A stretch of DNA of 64,000 bases from Candidatus Phyllobacterium onerii (lineage in GTDB: Bacteria > Pseudomonadota > Alphaproteobacteria > Rhizobiales > Rhizobiaceae). The notes beneath the pieces are model-generated. The model was not told where the DNA came from. It saw only the letters and a list, made by a program, of their open reading frames with translations, and searched no databases. The stretch is taken from positions 496,001 through 560,000 of the forward strand of contig NZ_JAQMHX010000001.1 of assembly GCF_028331445.1 (NCBI RefSeq), read 5' to 3'. Below, piece after piece: positions 1 through 9,089 of the stretch. The translations under genes and the position numbers were made by a program. The stretch's first letter is position 1. Every line of letters starts with the position of its first letter.

Positions 1-810
1 ATCAGAACCGTGCTTGCGGCGCATAAGATCGAGAATGTCTATCATTGTGCCGCCTATAAGCACGTGCCGCTGGTGGAGGAAAATGTTGTCGAGGGCGCAC
101 GAAACAATGTGATCGGTACGGAGGTGCTGGCCGCGTTGTCGCGCGAGGCAGGGGTCAGAAATTTCGTCCTCATTTCGTCCGACAAAGCCGTGCGGCCATC
201 GAATGTCATGGGCGCGACCAAACGATGGGCCGAGCTCATCGTACGCTATCATGGCGATGAGGCGAGCAGGCAGGGCAGCGGGCAGATATTCGCGTCGGTT
301 CGCTTCGGCAATGTGATCGGTTCCAGCGGTTCGGTCGTGCCGCTGTTTCGCGAGCAAATCGCCCATGGCGGTCCGTTGACGGTCACCCATGACGACATGA
401 CCCGCTATTTCATGTCGGTGCGCGAAGCTGCGGAACTGATCATTCAGGCGGGAGCGCTTTCCGGGGGCGGGGATATTCTGCTGCTCGAAATGGGCGAAGC
501 CGTGCGTATCCGCGATCTTGCGGAAAACATGATTCTTCTTGCCGGCCTATCGATCAAAGACAGCCTCCATCCCGAGGGCGATATCGAAATCGTCACCGTT
601 GGCATACGCGATGGCGAGAAGCTGCATGAAGAGTTGTTCTACGATCCGACTGGCGTGTCACCGACAAACCATTCTAAAATCCTGCGCGCCAAGCGCGGCG
701 CCAATTCTGTGAACCATTTGCCTGAAGCTATCACAGAGTTGCGGCAGCTGATCGAAAAGCAGGACGCGGATACTGTGCGCAAGCTTCTGTTCGAGTACGC
801 AACCTCCTAG
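1..810 (+). CDS. Nucleotide-sugar 4,6-dehydratase (FlaA1/WbpM/CapD family), C-terminal part
   Basis: The reading frame is open from base 1, so the N-terminal half, including the NAD-binding glycine motif, lies outside the window. About 269 residues of an extended short-chain dehydrogenase remain. The visible stretch YHCAAYKHVPLVEEN followed by SSDKAVRPSNVMGATKRWAE is the hallmark of the Polysacc_synt_2 family; the MGATK element replaces the usual YxxxK motif, as in FlaA1/PglF-type enzymes. Family members remove water from UDP-GlcNAc or a related UDP-sugar to give a 4-keto-6-deoxy sugar for surface polysaccharide. The gene ends 3 bases from the convergent stop of a sugar-phosphate transferase, which fits an O-antigen or exopolysaccharide locus. 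The substrate cannot be read from this fragment. Confidence 0.9.
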   Translation: MRTVLAAHKIENVYHCAAYKHVPLVEENVVEGARNNVIGTEVLAALSREAGVRNFVLISSDKAVRPSNVMGATKRWAELIVRYHGDEASRQGSGQIFASVRFGNVIGSSGSVVPLFREQIAHGGPLTVTHDDMTRYFMSVREAAELIIQAGALSGGGDILLLEMGEAVRIRDLAENMILLAGLSIKDSLHPEGDIEIVTVGIRDGEKLHEELFYDPTGVSPTNHSKILRAKRGANSVNHLPEAITELRQLIEKQDADTVRKLLFEYATS

Positions 811-813
811 AGC

Positions 814-1809
814 CTAGCGCAACTTGGCTCGAAACCGGAGCAGAACGAACCCGACGCCAATCAGCGCCACGAGAATACCTGCGGCACGAAACAGACCGTG
901 TTGTGCCGCTGCGACGGCACAGGCTCCAAGTATGACATTGAGCACGCCAACGCTAATGACGATCCCCCAGACCGACCAGCCGGAGCGCTTCGCTACCTGA
1001 TAGGCATGCTTCGAGTGCGCGGCGAAAATGTTGTCGCCTGCTGCCAGACGCATGAACAGCGTCGATGTTGCATCGGCCATGAAAAACAGCGGCAGGATCA
1101 GCCCGGCCCAGATCGACAGATCATGGCCAAGCCGAAAGAAGGCAAGCCCGCTGAGCAAGCCGATGGGCAAGCTGCCGGAATCGCCGAGAAACACGCTCGC
1201 TTTCGGCCGGTTGAAGACGGCAAAGCCTAATAGCCCTCCTGCAATCGATGCGGCGAGGCTACCGGTCCCGAGCACAACAAGTCCGAAGACCGCAAACCCG
1301 GCAAGCAAGGCGAGGGGAATGCCAAGGCCCGATACGACCATCAGGTCAAGCCCGTCCATGAAATTGGTCAGGTTGATGAAATAGACGAGAGCGAGAACGA
1401 GAAGACCACGCTCCACAAGGAAAGGCAGGAGTTCCGGTAGAAGGCGAAAGTCGGCCCCAAGCCCATAGACTGCAACCGCCGAGGCTGCGACTTGCGATGC
1501 CAGCCGGATTGTTTCGGGCAGATGATGGCGGTCATCGAGGAAACCGACAACCCATAGCAGGGCAGCGGCAATGGTTGTTGCGCTGAGAAACTGCCGGTCA
1601 AGGCCGGCTGCAGGGCCGAATATCCACAGTGAAACAATGATGACCGGTACAATGGCGAGGCCGCCCAATTGCTGCGCCGCCTGCGTGTGATTGGAGCGAT
1701 CGGTCACCGCCGCGCCGAGGAAATCTGCGGGAAGCGCCCGCATGATGATCGTCAGCAAGACGGCACTTGCAACGGCAGCGGCAAGAAAAGGAGCTATGAT
1801 GGCGGCCAA
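814..1809 (-). CDS. Polyprenyl-phosphate sugar-1-phosphate transferase (WecA/WbpL/MraY family)
   Basis: A protein of 331 residues made almost entirely of hydrophobic segments, about ten membrane spans. It carries the family motifs in order: GFLDDRHH near residue 90, the NLTNFMDGLD loop near 146, NRPKASVFLGDSGS near 200 and the HSKHAYQ loop near 265. The aspartate-rich motifs bind magnesium. Such enzymes sit in the inner membrane and load the first sugar phosphate onto undecaprenyl phosphate. An in-frame TAA lies seven codons upstream and the first usable start is a TTG, so the start is the least certain part. Pairing with the convergent dehydratase suggests O-antigen or capsule initiation; the sugar specificity is unknown. 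Confidence 0.88.
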   Translation of the reverse strand: MAAIIAPFLAAAVASAVLLTIIMRALPADFLGAAVTDRSNHTQAAQQLGGLAIVPVIIVSLWIFGPAAGLDRQFLSATTIAAALLWVVGFLDDRHHLPETIRLASQVAASAVAVYGLGADFRLLPELLPFLVERGLLVLALVYFINLTNFMDGLDLMVVSGLGIPLALLAGFAVFGLVVLGTGSLAASIAGGLLGFAVFNRPKASVFLGDSGSLPIGLLSGLAFFRLGHDLSIWAGLILPLFFMADATSTLFMRLAAGDNIFAAHSKHAYQVAKRSGWSVWGIVISVGVLNVILGACAVAAAQHGLFRAAGILVALIGVGFVLLRFRAKLR

Positions 1810-1896
1810 TGCTGATTCCCGTAATTATACGACCTCGTAGTGGTCACTTAGCACTCTTGGAAATTCCTTGAGAAGTGCTATATTCCCGCTTGGATA

Positions 1897-2124
1897 GGAG
1901 GCAGGCCGAAGCCCACCCCCCATTCCTAGGTTAGTGAAAATGAGAATCGGATTGTCAGTGACCAGCTGATCCGATTCTTTTTCACTTCCAGGGTGATGCG
2001 CAGCGGTAGAAACCACATTCGCTTCACTCCAAGTTTTGACAGCATATTGGCCGTATGCCTCAGCCAGGGAGGCCCATCCCCCTGATTGCACCGGCTGGCA
2101 CGGTGCTGCTGCTTCGCCGTCAAA
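1897..2124 (-). ncRNA. Structured RNA/sORF element, copy 1
   Basis: This is one of two related elements; the other is at 11431-11650. On the minus strand it shows four hairpins in order: GCACCG/CGGTGC (2101-2106 with 2088-2093), CAGGG/CCCTG (2080-2084 with 2065-2069), a 10-bp stem inside the small ORF (1943-1952 with 1969-1978), and a 3' hairpin at 1900-1917 closed by a UUCG loop. The 16-base loop of the third hairpin is 14/16 identical to copy 2, while its stem differs by compensatory changes. The stable-tetraloop sense of the last hairpin argues for minus-strand transcription. I do not recognise the family. It lies between the sugar-phosphate transferase gene and tRNA-Gln. Confidence 0.55.
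1926..2018 (-). CDS. Small ORF of 30 codons, MWFLPLRITLE family, copy 1
   Basis: ATG at 2018, stop TAG at 1926-1928. The predicted peptide begins MWFLPLRITLEVKK and continues with a W- and F-containing basic tail. A GGAG ribosome site lies 9 bases upstream. The paralogue at 11466-11552 has the same first 11 residues. Over the first 42 bases the two copies differ at three positions, two of them silent third-base changes (CCG/CCA, CGC/CGT), and both keep a Shine-Dalgarno sequence. This points to translation, but the sequence also folds into RNA stems, so a purely RNA role is not excluded. Possible roles are a leader peptide, a small membrane-active peptide or a type I toxin. An in-frame upstream extension to 2123 exists but has no counterpart in copy 2. 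Confidence 0.5.
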   Translation of the reverse strand: MWFLPLRITLEVKKNRISWSLTIRFSFSLT

Positions 2125-2331
2125 ACGCAATATTCCTCCAGCTTACGGCATACATTTCTGAACAGAACCCTGACTTAAGTCCAAGTCCCGTTCCGGCGTG
2201 GGTCACGAAAATATTGCGGAAACAATTGCGAAGAACGTACAAACTCTCCAATCATTCACATTGCACAAGCTGGAACCAGAGGTTATAAGGCCGCGCTGTC
2301 ACGCGGATTATTCAAACCGGCGCTGACATTT

Positions 2332-2406
2332 TGGGGCGTAGCCAAGTGGTAAGGCAGCGGTTTTTGGTACCGCCATTCGGAGGTTCGAACCCTCCCGCCC
2401 CAGCCA
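2332..2406 (+). tRNA. tRNA-Gln (anticodon TTG)
   Basis: A full cloverleaf is visible. The acceptor stem pairs TGGGGCG with CGCCCCA, the T arm contains GGTTCGAACC, and the anticodon stem GCGGT/ACCGC encloses a seven-base loop reading TTTTGGT, giving anticodon TTG. The CCA end is encoded (2404-2406). It reads in the same direction as the ribokinase gene that starts 88 bases later. Confidence 0.96.
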
Positions 2407-2493
2407 GTCATTTCATGACAAGACCTGTTTCTTTCCGGCTAATCATTGCTATAGATCATTGGCAAAAGACTATTGACCAAAGAGGAAACAGAT

Positions 2494-3423
2494 ATGGCAC
2501 GTCGCATCGCGGTCGTTGGTAGCAACATGACCGATCTCGTCACATCGATCATTCGCATGCCTGCGCCGGGAGAAACTTTGGAAGCACCGGCATTTTCGAT
2601 GGGATTTGGCGGCAAGGGCGCTAATCAGGCGGTCGCTGCTGCAAGGCTTGGCGCCGATGTGATGATGGTCACCAAGGTTGGCGACGACGTTTTCGGTCAA
2701 AGCACCATCGACAACCTGAAGAGCAACGGCATCGACGTCTCGCATGTCGGAACCGTTACGGGTAAATCGAGCGGCGTTGCGCCAATCTTTGTCGATGAAA
2801 GCGGTGAGAACTCGATCTTTATCATCAAGGGCGCGAACAATGATCTGAAGCCCGCCGATATCGATGCTGCCGCAGAAGACTTGAAACGCTGCGACCTCAT
2901 CCTGATGCAATTGGAAGTGCCGCTTGAGACCGTCTATTACACGATTGCCTTCGCTGATCGGCATGGCATCGAAACCATCCTCAATCCCGCACCTGCTGCG
3001 CCTGATCTCGATCCGAAACAGGTCACCAGGGCAACCTTCGTTGTTCCCAACGAAACCGAACTGGCGCTGCTGACCGGCATGCCTACCGGGACAGACCCCG
3101 AGATTGAAACGGCAGCGCGCTCCTTGATCGACAAGGGCATCCGCACGGTCATCGTCACCCTCGGCTCCCGCGGTGCCCGCCTGATCACGGCAAGTTCCTC
3201 GACATTGATCGAGCCTCTCAAAGTCCAGCCGAAAGACACGACAGGCGCCGGCGATGCATTCATCGGCAGCTTCGCTCGCTACTACGTAGAGGGCCGGGAA
3301 CTCGAAGCCTCGCTCAGGAAAGCGGCGCTCTATGCCGCTGACTCAATTACCCGCGAAGGCACACAGAAGTCCTATGCGACGGCCGAAGAATTCGATCAAT
3401 TTCTGCAAAATCGCGCGAAATAA
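2494..3423 (+). CDS. rbsK: Ribokinase (PfkB family)
   Basis: A 309-residue PfkB-family sugar kinase. It has the N-terminal signature GFGGKGANQAVAAARLG near residue 35, the NPAPA turn near 165, VVPNETELALLTG near 185 and the C-terminal DTTGAGDAF signature with the catalytic aspartate at residue 254. Ribokinase phosphorylates D-ribose at O5 in the cytoplasm, feeding the pentose phosphate pathway. The ATG at 2494 was chosen because AGAGGAAA precedes it at the right distance; a further in-frame start 21 bases upstream lacks this. The next gene, 21 bases downstream, encodes a sugar mutarotase, the usual partner. Deoxyribokinase or another furanose kinase remains possible. Confidence 0.9.
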   Translation: MARRIAVVGSNMTDLVTSIIRMPAPGETLEAPAFSMGFGGKGANQAVAAARLGADVMMVTKVGDDVFGQSTIDNLKSNGIDVSHVGTVTGKSSGVAPIFVDESGENSIFIIKGANNDLKPADIDAAAEDLKRCDLILMQLEVPLETVYYTIAFADRHGIETILNPAPAAPDLDPKQVTRATFVVPNETELALLTGMPTGTDPEIETAARSLIDKGIRTVIVTLGSRGARLITASSSTLIEPLKVQPKDTTGAGDAFIGSFARYYVEGRELEASLRKAALYAADSITREGTQKSYATAEEFDQFLQNRAK

Positions 3424-3444
3424 TCAGACATATCGGGAGGAAAC

Positions 3445-3903
3445 ATGCTCAAGAATCTGGATCCATTGCTGAATGCGGATGTCCTCTACGCTCTGAGAGC
3501 TATGGGCCATGGCGACCGGCTGGTCATTTGCGATACGAATTTTCCGGGGGATTCGATTGCGCGCCAGACACGGCTCGGCCGGCTGTTGCGCATTGACGCT
3601 GTGACTGCGCCGAGAGCCGCGCGTGCCATTCTCTCGGTCATGCCGCTCGACACATTCATCGATGACGCCGCCGCGCGCATGGAAATCGTCGGCAGTCCCG
3701 ACGAAATTCCTGATGTGCAGGTAGAAATGCAGGCGGAGATCGACGCCGCAGAAGGCAAGCATTGGCCGATGGTCTCTATCGACCGGATGGATTTCTATGA
3801 ACACGCCAAGAATGCCTATTGCGTCATCGCCACCGGAGAGCGGCGGTTTTATGGGTGTTTTATCCTGACGAAGGGCGTGATCCCGCCGGAAGACCTTCGA
3901 TAA
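3445..3903 (+). CDS. RbsD/FucU-family sugar mutarotase (pyranase)
   Basis: A 152-residue protein opening with MLKNLDPLLNADVLYALRAMGHGDRLVICDTNFP cut into recognisable family blocks: the MGHGD element with the conserved histidine, and the D(T/A)NFP motif. The C terminus carries YANCVIATGERR-like residues (here NAYCVIATGERRFYGCF) typical of FucU. Family members interconvert sugar anomers or pyranose and furanose forms, so the following kinase receives the right form. A clear GGGAGGAAAC ribosome site sits before the ATG, and the spacing to rbsK (21 bases) implies one operon. The length and sequence look closer to FucU (L-fucose mutarotase) than to RbsD, so the exact sugar is open. Confidence 0.83.
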   Translation: MLKNLDPLLNADVLYALRAMGHGDRLVICDTNFPGDSIARQTRLGRLLRIDAVTAPRAARAILSVMPLDTFIDDAAARMEIVGSPDEIPDVQVEMQAEIDAAEGKHWPMVSIDRMDFYEHAKNAYCVIATGERRFYGCFILTKGVIPPEDLR

Positions 3904-4221
3904 TCCACCCTGACGGCCGTCAAATCGAATTGTCGAAAAGTCTTCGCCGAGCTAGAACTTGGTCCGGGATCAATTTTCCACGGACTGCGCGTTTTAAAAA
4001 AGCTGGACTCCGGCGTTGCCCAGCTATGGAATCGCATTCTGATAAAATGTCGTTCACGGCAATAAATTGGCGCGGATTTCGTATCCCTTGTGAAACCATC
4101 CTTTCCTTAAATTCCGCCGTTCCACTATGTTGCCGCGAGCAATGGCGATATTGATACGCCGCGTGATTCAGTTGATATTCGTTACGCCTGATGCTGGCAG
4201 CGAGAGTGGATAGTAATTTTC
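3904..4221. other. Gene-free interval before cysD
   Basis: These 318 bases separate the mutarotase gene from cysD. I see no convincing ORF, RNA gene, strong terminator hairpin or riboswitch. It presumably carries the cysD promoter, but I cannot point to clear -35 and -10 boxes or a regulator site. Confidence 0.5.
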
Positions 4222-5127
4222 ATGACCAAGAACCTGACGCATCTCCAGCGTCTTGAAGCCGAAGCAATCCATATTTTTCGTGAGGTCGCGGCGACGTTCT
4301 CCAATCCCGTGATGCTTTATTCGATCGGCAAGGACTCGTCCGTCATGCTGCATCTGGCGATGAAGGCCTTCTATCCGGCCAAGCCGCCATTTCCATTCCT
4401 CCACGTCGATAGCACGTGGAAATTCAAGGAGATGATCGCATTTCGTGATTCAGAAGCTCAGCGACTGGGCTTCGATCTTCTCGTGCACAGCAATCAGGAA
4501 GGCATCGAGCAGGGCATTGGTCCCTTCACGCATGGCTCCAACACGCATACGCACATCATGAAAACCGTGGCACTGCGGCAGGCGCTCGACAAATACGGGT
4601 TCGACGCCGCCTTTGGTGGTGCGCGCCGTGACGAGGAAAAGTCTCGGGCAAAGGAGCGGATTTTCTCGTTCCGCAATGCGCAGCATTCCTGGGACCCGAA
4701 GAACCAGCGGCCGGAAATGTGGAAGATCTACAATACCCGCGTCGCCAAGGGTGAATCCATTCGCGTGTTTCCGATCTCCAACTGGACCGAACTCGATATC
4801 TGGCAATATATCATGCAGGAGGAAATTCCGATCGTTCCATTGTACTTTGCCGCGAGGCGTCCGGTTGTCGAGCGTGACGGCATGTTGATCATGCGCGACG
4901 ATGAACGGATGCAACTGCTTCCCGGCGAAGTGCTGCAGCAGAAAATGGTGCGGTTCCGCACGCTTGGCTGCTATCCTCTGACGGGAGCTGTTGAGTCCGG
5001 CGCGGCAACGCTGCCGGAAATCGTCAGCGAAATGCTGGTCTCGCGCACCTCCGAGCGGCAGGGACGCATGATTGACAAGGACGAGGCGGGCTCCATGGAG
5101 AAGAAGAAGCGTGAGGGCTATTTCTGA
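4222..5127 (+). CDS. cysD: Sulfate adenylyltransferase subunit 2
   Basis: A 301-residue protein of the usual CysD length. The PP-loop that binds ATP pyrophosphate is visible as [18 protein letters not shown] near residue 33, followed by [12 protein letters not shown] and the [17 protein letters not shown] block near 136. With CysN it makes adenosine 5'-phosphosulfate (APS) from sulfate and ATP in the cytoplasm, the first step of assimilation. Its stop overlaps the ATG of cysNC (TGATG), so the two are translationally coupled. In rhizobia the same pair also occurs as NodP/NodQ for sulfation of Nod factor; nothing nearby is symbiotic, so the housekeeping role is more likely. Confidence 0.96.
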   Translation: MTKNLTHLQRLEAEAIHIFREVAATFSNPVMLYSIGKDSSVMLHLAMKAFYPAKPPFPFLHVDSTWKFKEMIAFRDSEAQRLGFDLLVHSNQEGIEQGIGPFTHGSNTHTHIMKTVALRQALDKYGFDAAFGGARRDEEKSRAKERIFSFRNAQHSWDPKNQRPEMWKIYNTRVAKGESIRVFPISNWTELDIWQYIMQEEIPIVPLYFAARRPVVERDGMLIMRDDERMQLLPGEVLQQKMVRFRTLGCYPLTGAVESGAATLPEIVSEMLVSRTSERQGRMIDKDEAGSMEKKKREGYF

Positions 5128-7076
5128 TGTCTAAGCTCGGACAGATCGAGATTTCGCCTGCAGCTTCAGCCGCCGAAGAAATCAACGCCTATATGGCCGA
5201 ACAAGAGAAGAAATCGCTGCTGCGGTTTCTCACTTGCGGCTCCGTCGATGACGGCAAATCCACGCTCATTGGACGTCTGCTTTACGATACCAAGCTGATC
5301 TTCGAGGACCAGCTGGCAGCGCTGACCAAGGATAGCCGCAAGCACGGCACCAACGGCGAAGATATCGATTTCGCTCTCTTGGTCGACGGGCTGGAAGCTG
5401 AACGCGAGCAGGGCATCACCATCGACGTCGCCTATCGTTTCTTCTCGACGCCGAAGCGCAAGTTCATCGTCGCCGACACGCCTGGCCATGAACAATACAC
5501 GCGCAACATGGCGACGGGGGCTTCGACTGCGGACCTTGCAATCGTGCTGGTCGATGCGCGGCAGGGCATCCTGCGCCAGACACGGCGTCACAGTTTCATC
5601 GCGTCTCTGCTTGGCATTCGCAACATCATTCTTGCCGTCAACAAGATCGATCTCGTGGACTATTCGCAGGATGTTTTTGACAAGATTGTTGCGGATTATC
5701 AGGAGTTTGCGAGCAAACTCGGATTCAAGACAATACAGGCCATCCCTCTTTCGGCGCGCTTTGGCGACAATGTCATCGGGCCATCGGCCAACCTGCCCTG
5801 GTACACGGGACCGGCGCTGTTGCAGCATCTGGAGAACGTGCCGTTGGAAATCGCGGATGAGGCACGTCCGTTCCGCTTTCCGGTTCAGTTCGTCAACCGG
5901 CCCAACCTCGACTTCCGCGGTTTTTCCGGCACCATTGCCTCAGGCAGCGTTGCGCCGGGCGACGAAGTCGTCGTTGCCAAATCCGGCAAGTCTTCGCGGG
6001 TCAAGCGTATCGTCACGTGGGACGGCGACCTCAAGTCTGCCGGCGAGGGCGAAGCAGTCACGATCGTTCTCGATGACGAGATCGAGGTTTCGCGCGGCAA
6101 TATGCTGGTCGCACCCGACGCACGGCCTGACGTCGCGGACCAGTTCGCCGCCAACGTCGTGTGGTTCGCCGAGCATGCGCTGATCCCGGGGCGATCCTAT
6201 ATCCTGCGGACGGAAACCGATCAGGTCACTGCGACGATTACAGATCTCAAATATCGAATCGATATCAATAGTTTCGCGCAGGAAGCCGCCAAGTCGCTTG
6301 ACCTGAATGAAGTTGGCGTCGTCAATATCTCGACGCAGGTGCCAATCGCCTTCGATGCCTACAAGTCGAACCGCTCGACAGGGTCGTTCATCCTGATCGA
6401 CCGCCTGACCAATGCGACGGTCGGCGCCGGCATGATCGACTTCGCGCTACGCCGTGCTTCCAATGTGCATTGGCAGGCGCTCGATGTCGACAAGGCATCG
6501 CGCGCTGCGCAAAAAGACCAGAAACCCGCGGTCGTGTGGTTCACCGGCCTATCGGGTTCCGGCAAATCGACGATTGCCAATCTCGTCGAGAAGCGCCTGT
6601 CGTCACTCGGCAAGCACACATATATTCTCGACGGCGACAACGTCCGTCATGGTCTCAATCGCGATCTTGGCTTTACCGAAGAAGACCGCGTCGAGAACAT
6701 CCGCCGTGTCGGCGAGGTGGCCAAGCTGATGGCTGATGCCGGATTGATCGTGCTCGTATCGTTCATTTCGCCGTTTGCTTCCGAGCGCCGTATGGTCCGC
6801 GAGCTGCTGGCTGAAGGTGAATTTCTCGAGATCTTTGTCGATACGCCGTTCGAGGAGTGCGCGAAGCGCGATCCCAAGGGATTGTATGCCAAGGCACTGC
6901 GCGGCGAGATCAAGAATTTCACTGGCGTGGACTCGCCCTATGAAGCGCCTGACAACCCGGAACTGCATTTGAAGACAGTTGGCCGGACGACGGAAGAGCT
7001 GGCGTCAGAGGTTGAAAAGCTGCTTGTAGAGCACGGTATCATATTCAACTACGATCAGAGTTCGTGGTCGATTTAA
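5127..7076 (+). CDS. cysNC: Bifunctional sulfate adenylyltransferase subunit 1 / APS kinase (CysN-CysC fusion, NodQ type)
   Basis: A 649-residue fusion. The first 440 residues are a translation-factor-like GTPase: P-loop [14 protein letters not shown] near 37, [17 protein letters not shown] near 118 and NKIDLVD near 172, then beta-barrel domains. From about residue 465 an APS kinase follows, with P-loop GLSGSGKS near 474 and [15 protein letters not shown]. The protein hydrolyses GTP to drive APS synthesis with CysD, then phosphorylates APS to PAPS. The fusion is the arrangement known from rhizobial NodQ. It starts on the last base of cysD. A palindromic repeat follows the stop and may act as terminator. 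Confidence 0.95.
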   Translation: MSKLGQIEISPAASAAEEINAYMAEQEKKSLLRFLTCGSVDDGKSTLIGRLLYDTKLIFEDQLAALTKDSRKHGTNGEDIDFALLVDGLEAEREQGITIDVAYRFFSTPKRKFIVADTPGHEQYTRNMATGASTADLAIVLVDARQGILRQTRRHSFIASLLGIRNIILAVNKIDLVDYSQDVFDKIVADYQEFASKLGFKTIQAIPLSARFGDNVIGPSANLPWYTGPALLQHLENVPLEIADEARPFRFPVQFVNRPNLDFRGFSGTIASGSVAPGDEVVVAKSGKSSRVKRIVTWDGDLKSAGEGEAVTIVLDDEIEVSRGNMLVAPDARPDVADQFAANVVWFAEHALIPGRSYILRTETDQVTATITDLKYRIDINSFAQEAAKSLDLNEVGVVNISTQVPIAFDAYKSNRSTGSFILIDRLTNATVGAGMIDFALRRASNVHWQALDVDKASRAAQKDQKPAVVWFTGLSGSGKSTIANLVEKRLSSLGKHTYILDGDNVRHGLNRDLGFTEEDRVENIRRVGEVAKLMADAGLIVLVSFISPFASERRMVRELLAEGEFLEIFVDTPFEECAKRDPKGLYAKALRGEIKNFTGVDSPYEAPDNPELHLKTVGRTTEELASEVEKLLVEHGIIFNYDQSSWSI

Positions 7077-7088
7077 GCTCTGCTCTTT

Positions 7089-7232
7089 ACCTCCCACTTG
7101 TGGGGAGGGACGGACCGCAGGTCCGGGGAGGGGGCTTTCTTGAAAACTAGAGGCGGATGCACTGCCAGGTTGACTGCCGCAAAGAACCCCTCCCTGCTGC
7201 TTCGCAGCCTCCCTCCCCACAAGGGGGAGGGT
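7089..7232. repeat. GC-rich palindromic intergenic repeat
   Basis: Two arms face each other: ACCTCCCACTTGTGGGGAGG at the left and CCCTCCCCACAAGGGGGAGG at the right, plus inner inverted GGGAGGGG/CCCCTCCC. The centre is less symmetric. The layout resembles the short palindromic intergenic elements scattered in rhizobial genomes. It lies between cysNC and cysQ, where it would form a strong RNA hairpin. No ORF of its own is evident. Confidence 0.7.
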
Positions 7233-7269
7233 CAGGCGGCAATTCTCGCAGCATAATCTGGACCCGTTT

Positions 7270-8079
7270 ATGAAATCTGCTCAACTTCTCGACCACTCCA
7301 ATCTCCTCGCGACCTTCGAATCCACGGCGATTGCTGCCGGACGCGAAATTCTGCGCATTTACATAGAAGGCTGCGATGTCGCGTTGAAAGACGACAATTC
7401 ACCGGTCACGGCGGCAGACCGTGCGGCGGAAGCGATCATCCTCGAAGCGCTGCGCCAGGCAACGCCCGATATTCCGATCGTGGCGGAGGAAGAGATTTCC
7501 GGCGGGCATGTGCCCGGTGATCTCGGCAACCGTTTTTATCTGGTTGATCCGCTCGATGGCACGCGCGAGTTCGTCAATCGCAATGGTGATTTCACTGTAA
7601 ACATCGCCCTGATCGAAGACGGCGCTCCGGTGCTGGGCATCGTCTATGCTCCGGTACGCGGGTGGCTGTTCACCGGCGGCCCGAACGGTGCGCAGGAAGT
7701 GACCGTCGATTCCACGGGAAGCGTGACCACGCGCAACAGCATTTCGTGCCGGACTGCGCCGAAGGAAATGATCGCCGTCGCCAGCCGCTCACACCGTACG
7801 CCGGAAACTGATGAGTATCTGAAGGATTTCGCCATCGCCGATTGCGTCTCGGTCGGCTCATCAATCAAGTTCGGGCTGTTGGCGCGGGGCGAAGCGGACA
7901 TCTATCCGCGGCTCAGCCGTACAATGGAATGGGACACGGCGGCAGGTGATGCGGTTCTACGCGCCGCGGGAGGTGTCACGCTGACACTTGACGGCAAGCC
8001 GCTGACCTATGGCCGCCGCAACCAGGCCAATGATGCGGACTTCGCCAATCCGAGCTTCGTGGCCCGCGGAAGGCTCTAG
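7270..8079 (+). CDS. cysQ: 3'(2'),5'-bisphosphate nucleotidase
   Basis: A 269-residue member of the inositol monophosphatase fold. Metal-binding motifs are present in order: DDNSPVTAADRAAE near residue 40, the acidic EEE near 76, DPLDGTREFVNRNGDFTVNI near 96 and EWDTAAGDAVL near 218. CysQ removes the 3'-phosphate from PAP, the by-product of PAPS use, and can control PAPS level. Placement 193 bases after cysNC on the same strand fits this role. The intervening palindromic repeat means it may have its own promoter. It converges on the cobalamin importer, overlapping that operon's last stop by 4 bases. Confidence 0.92.
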   Translation: MKSAQLLDHSNLLATFESTAIAAGREILRIYIEGCDVALKDDNSPVTAADRAAEAIILEALRQATPDIPIVAEEEISGGHVPGDLGNRFYLVDPLDGTREFVNRNGDFTVNIALIEDGAPVLGIVYAPVRGWLFTGGPNGAQEVTVDSTGSVTTRNSISCRTAPKEMIAVASRSHRTPETDEYLKDFAIADCVSVGSSIKFGLLARGEADIYPRLSRTMEWDTAAGDAVLRAAGGVTLTLDGKPLTYGRRNQANDADFANPSFVARGRL

Positions 8080-9089
8080 CCCGACCGCTTGCGTAACAGC
8101 AGCGTCACCACGAAAAACGCACCGACGGAGCTCGTAACGATGCCGATCGGTAGTTCCTGCGGCGCGAGCAGGATCCGTGCGGCAAGGTCGCTCAGGAGGA
8201 TCAACATTGCGCCGAGCAGTGCGCAGGTGAGGATCAGGCCCGCATGAAGCTGACCGGCAAAACGCCTGGCGATATGCGGAATCATCAGACCGACAAAACC
8301 GATGACGCCTGCGACCGAAACGAAGATCGCCGTTGAGAATGCGCAGACGATGAAGACCGTATTGCGCGTGCGGTTGACGCGGACGCCCAGGCTTTCCGCA
8401 GTATTTTCGCCGGCGAGAAACGCATCGAGGTTGCGGTGATTATAGAGCGCGTGGATGAGGATTGCGGCGAGGCCAAGCAAGGCCAGCGGCAGGTTTTCCC
8501 AGCGTGCGAGGCCGAGCCCTCCAAGCGTCCAGAACAGGACGGAATGGGCGGCGCGCTGATCGCCGGAGAACACCATATAGTTGGTGAGCGCGGCAAACAG
8601 GAACGAGACGGCAAGGCCCGCAAGGATCATGCGTTCCGGCCCCTGACCCTGGACGCGGCGCGCCAGCAATAGCACGATGACCGCCGCAAGCATGCCGCCG
8701 ATGAAGGCAGCGATCGGTAGCGTCCAGATGCCGAAGCGGTCGCCGAAAATGCTGATCACCGAAACCGCACCGGCTGCGGCACCCGAGGATAGCCCGAACA
8801 GGAATGGGTCGGCGAGATCGTTGCGCGTTACCGTCTGCAACATCGCGCCGACAATGCCGAGCCCGGCGCCAACGCAGATGGCAAGTATGACGCGCGGCAG
8901 GCGCAGATCAACGACAATGCGTTCGATTGGTATCGTGGTGTTGAGGTGGCTAAGACCGGCCGCATGGGCGAAGGCATTCAGCACATCGCTCAAGGGTATG
9001 ACAGTCGAGCCATAGGCGATGGATAGCAGAGCGAGGGTGATGACCAGCATCACGCCCGCCACCAATGAAATGCGTCCTCTGGCGTGCAC
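8076..9089 (-). CDS. btuC: Cobalamin-type ABC importer permease (FecCD/BtuC family)
   Basis: A 337-residue integral membrane protein with about ten hydrophobic segments and the FecCD motifs GAMLQTVTRNDLADPFLFGLSSGAA near residue 80 and GFVGLMIPHIAR near 250. It would form the inner-membrane channel of a vitamin B12 or siderophore importer. It begins with GTG directly after the TGA of the binding-protein gene and is the third gene of the operon. The upstream cobalamin riboswitch makes cobalamin or a corrinoid the best guess for substrate. By sequence alone heme or ferric siderophores could not be excluded, as the family is shared. Confidence 0.87.
   Translation of the reverse strand: MHARGRISLVAGVMLVITLALLSIAYGSTVIPLSDVLNAFAHAAGLSHLNTTIPIERIVVDLRLPRVILAICVGAGLGIVGAMLQTVTRNDLADPFLFGLSSGAAAGAVSVISIFGDRFGIWTLPIAAFIGGMLAAVIVLLLARRVQGQGPERMILAGLAVSFLFAALTNYMVFSGDQRAAHSVLFWTLGGLGLARWENLPLALLGLAAILIHALYNHRNLDAFLAGENTAESLGVRVNRTRNTVFIVCAFSTAIFVSVAGVIGFVGLMIPHIARRFAGQLHAGLILTCALLGAMLILLSDLAARILLAPQELPIGIVTSSVGAFFVVTLLLRKRSG

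Noticed and set aside
1941-1980. Plus-strand Rho-independent terminator (hairpin plus T5) at the internal stem of the sORF element
   Set aside because: The T-run looks right, but no plus-strand gene ends there, and the shared ribosome site and tetraloops favour minus-strand transcription.
1926-2123. Longer 65-residue version of the small ORF, starting at 2123
   Set aside because: Upstream codons have no counterpart in copy 2 and the Shine-Dalgarno site sits inside this extension before the internal ATG; the shorter start fits both copies.
3904-4221. Riboswitch or sRNA ahead of cysD
   Set aside because: No conserved riboswitch core or strong hairpin with T-run could be identified by eye.
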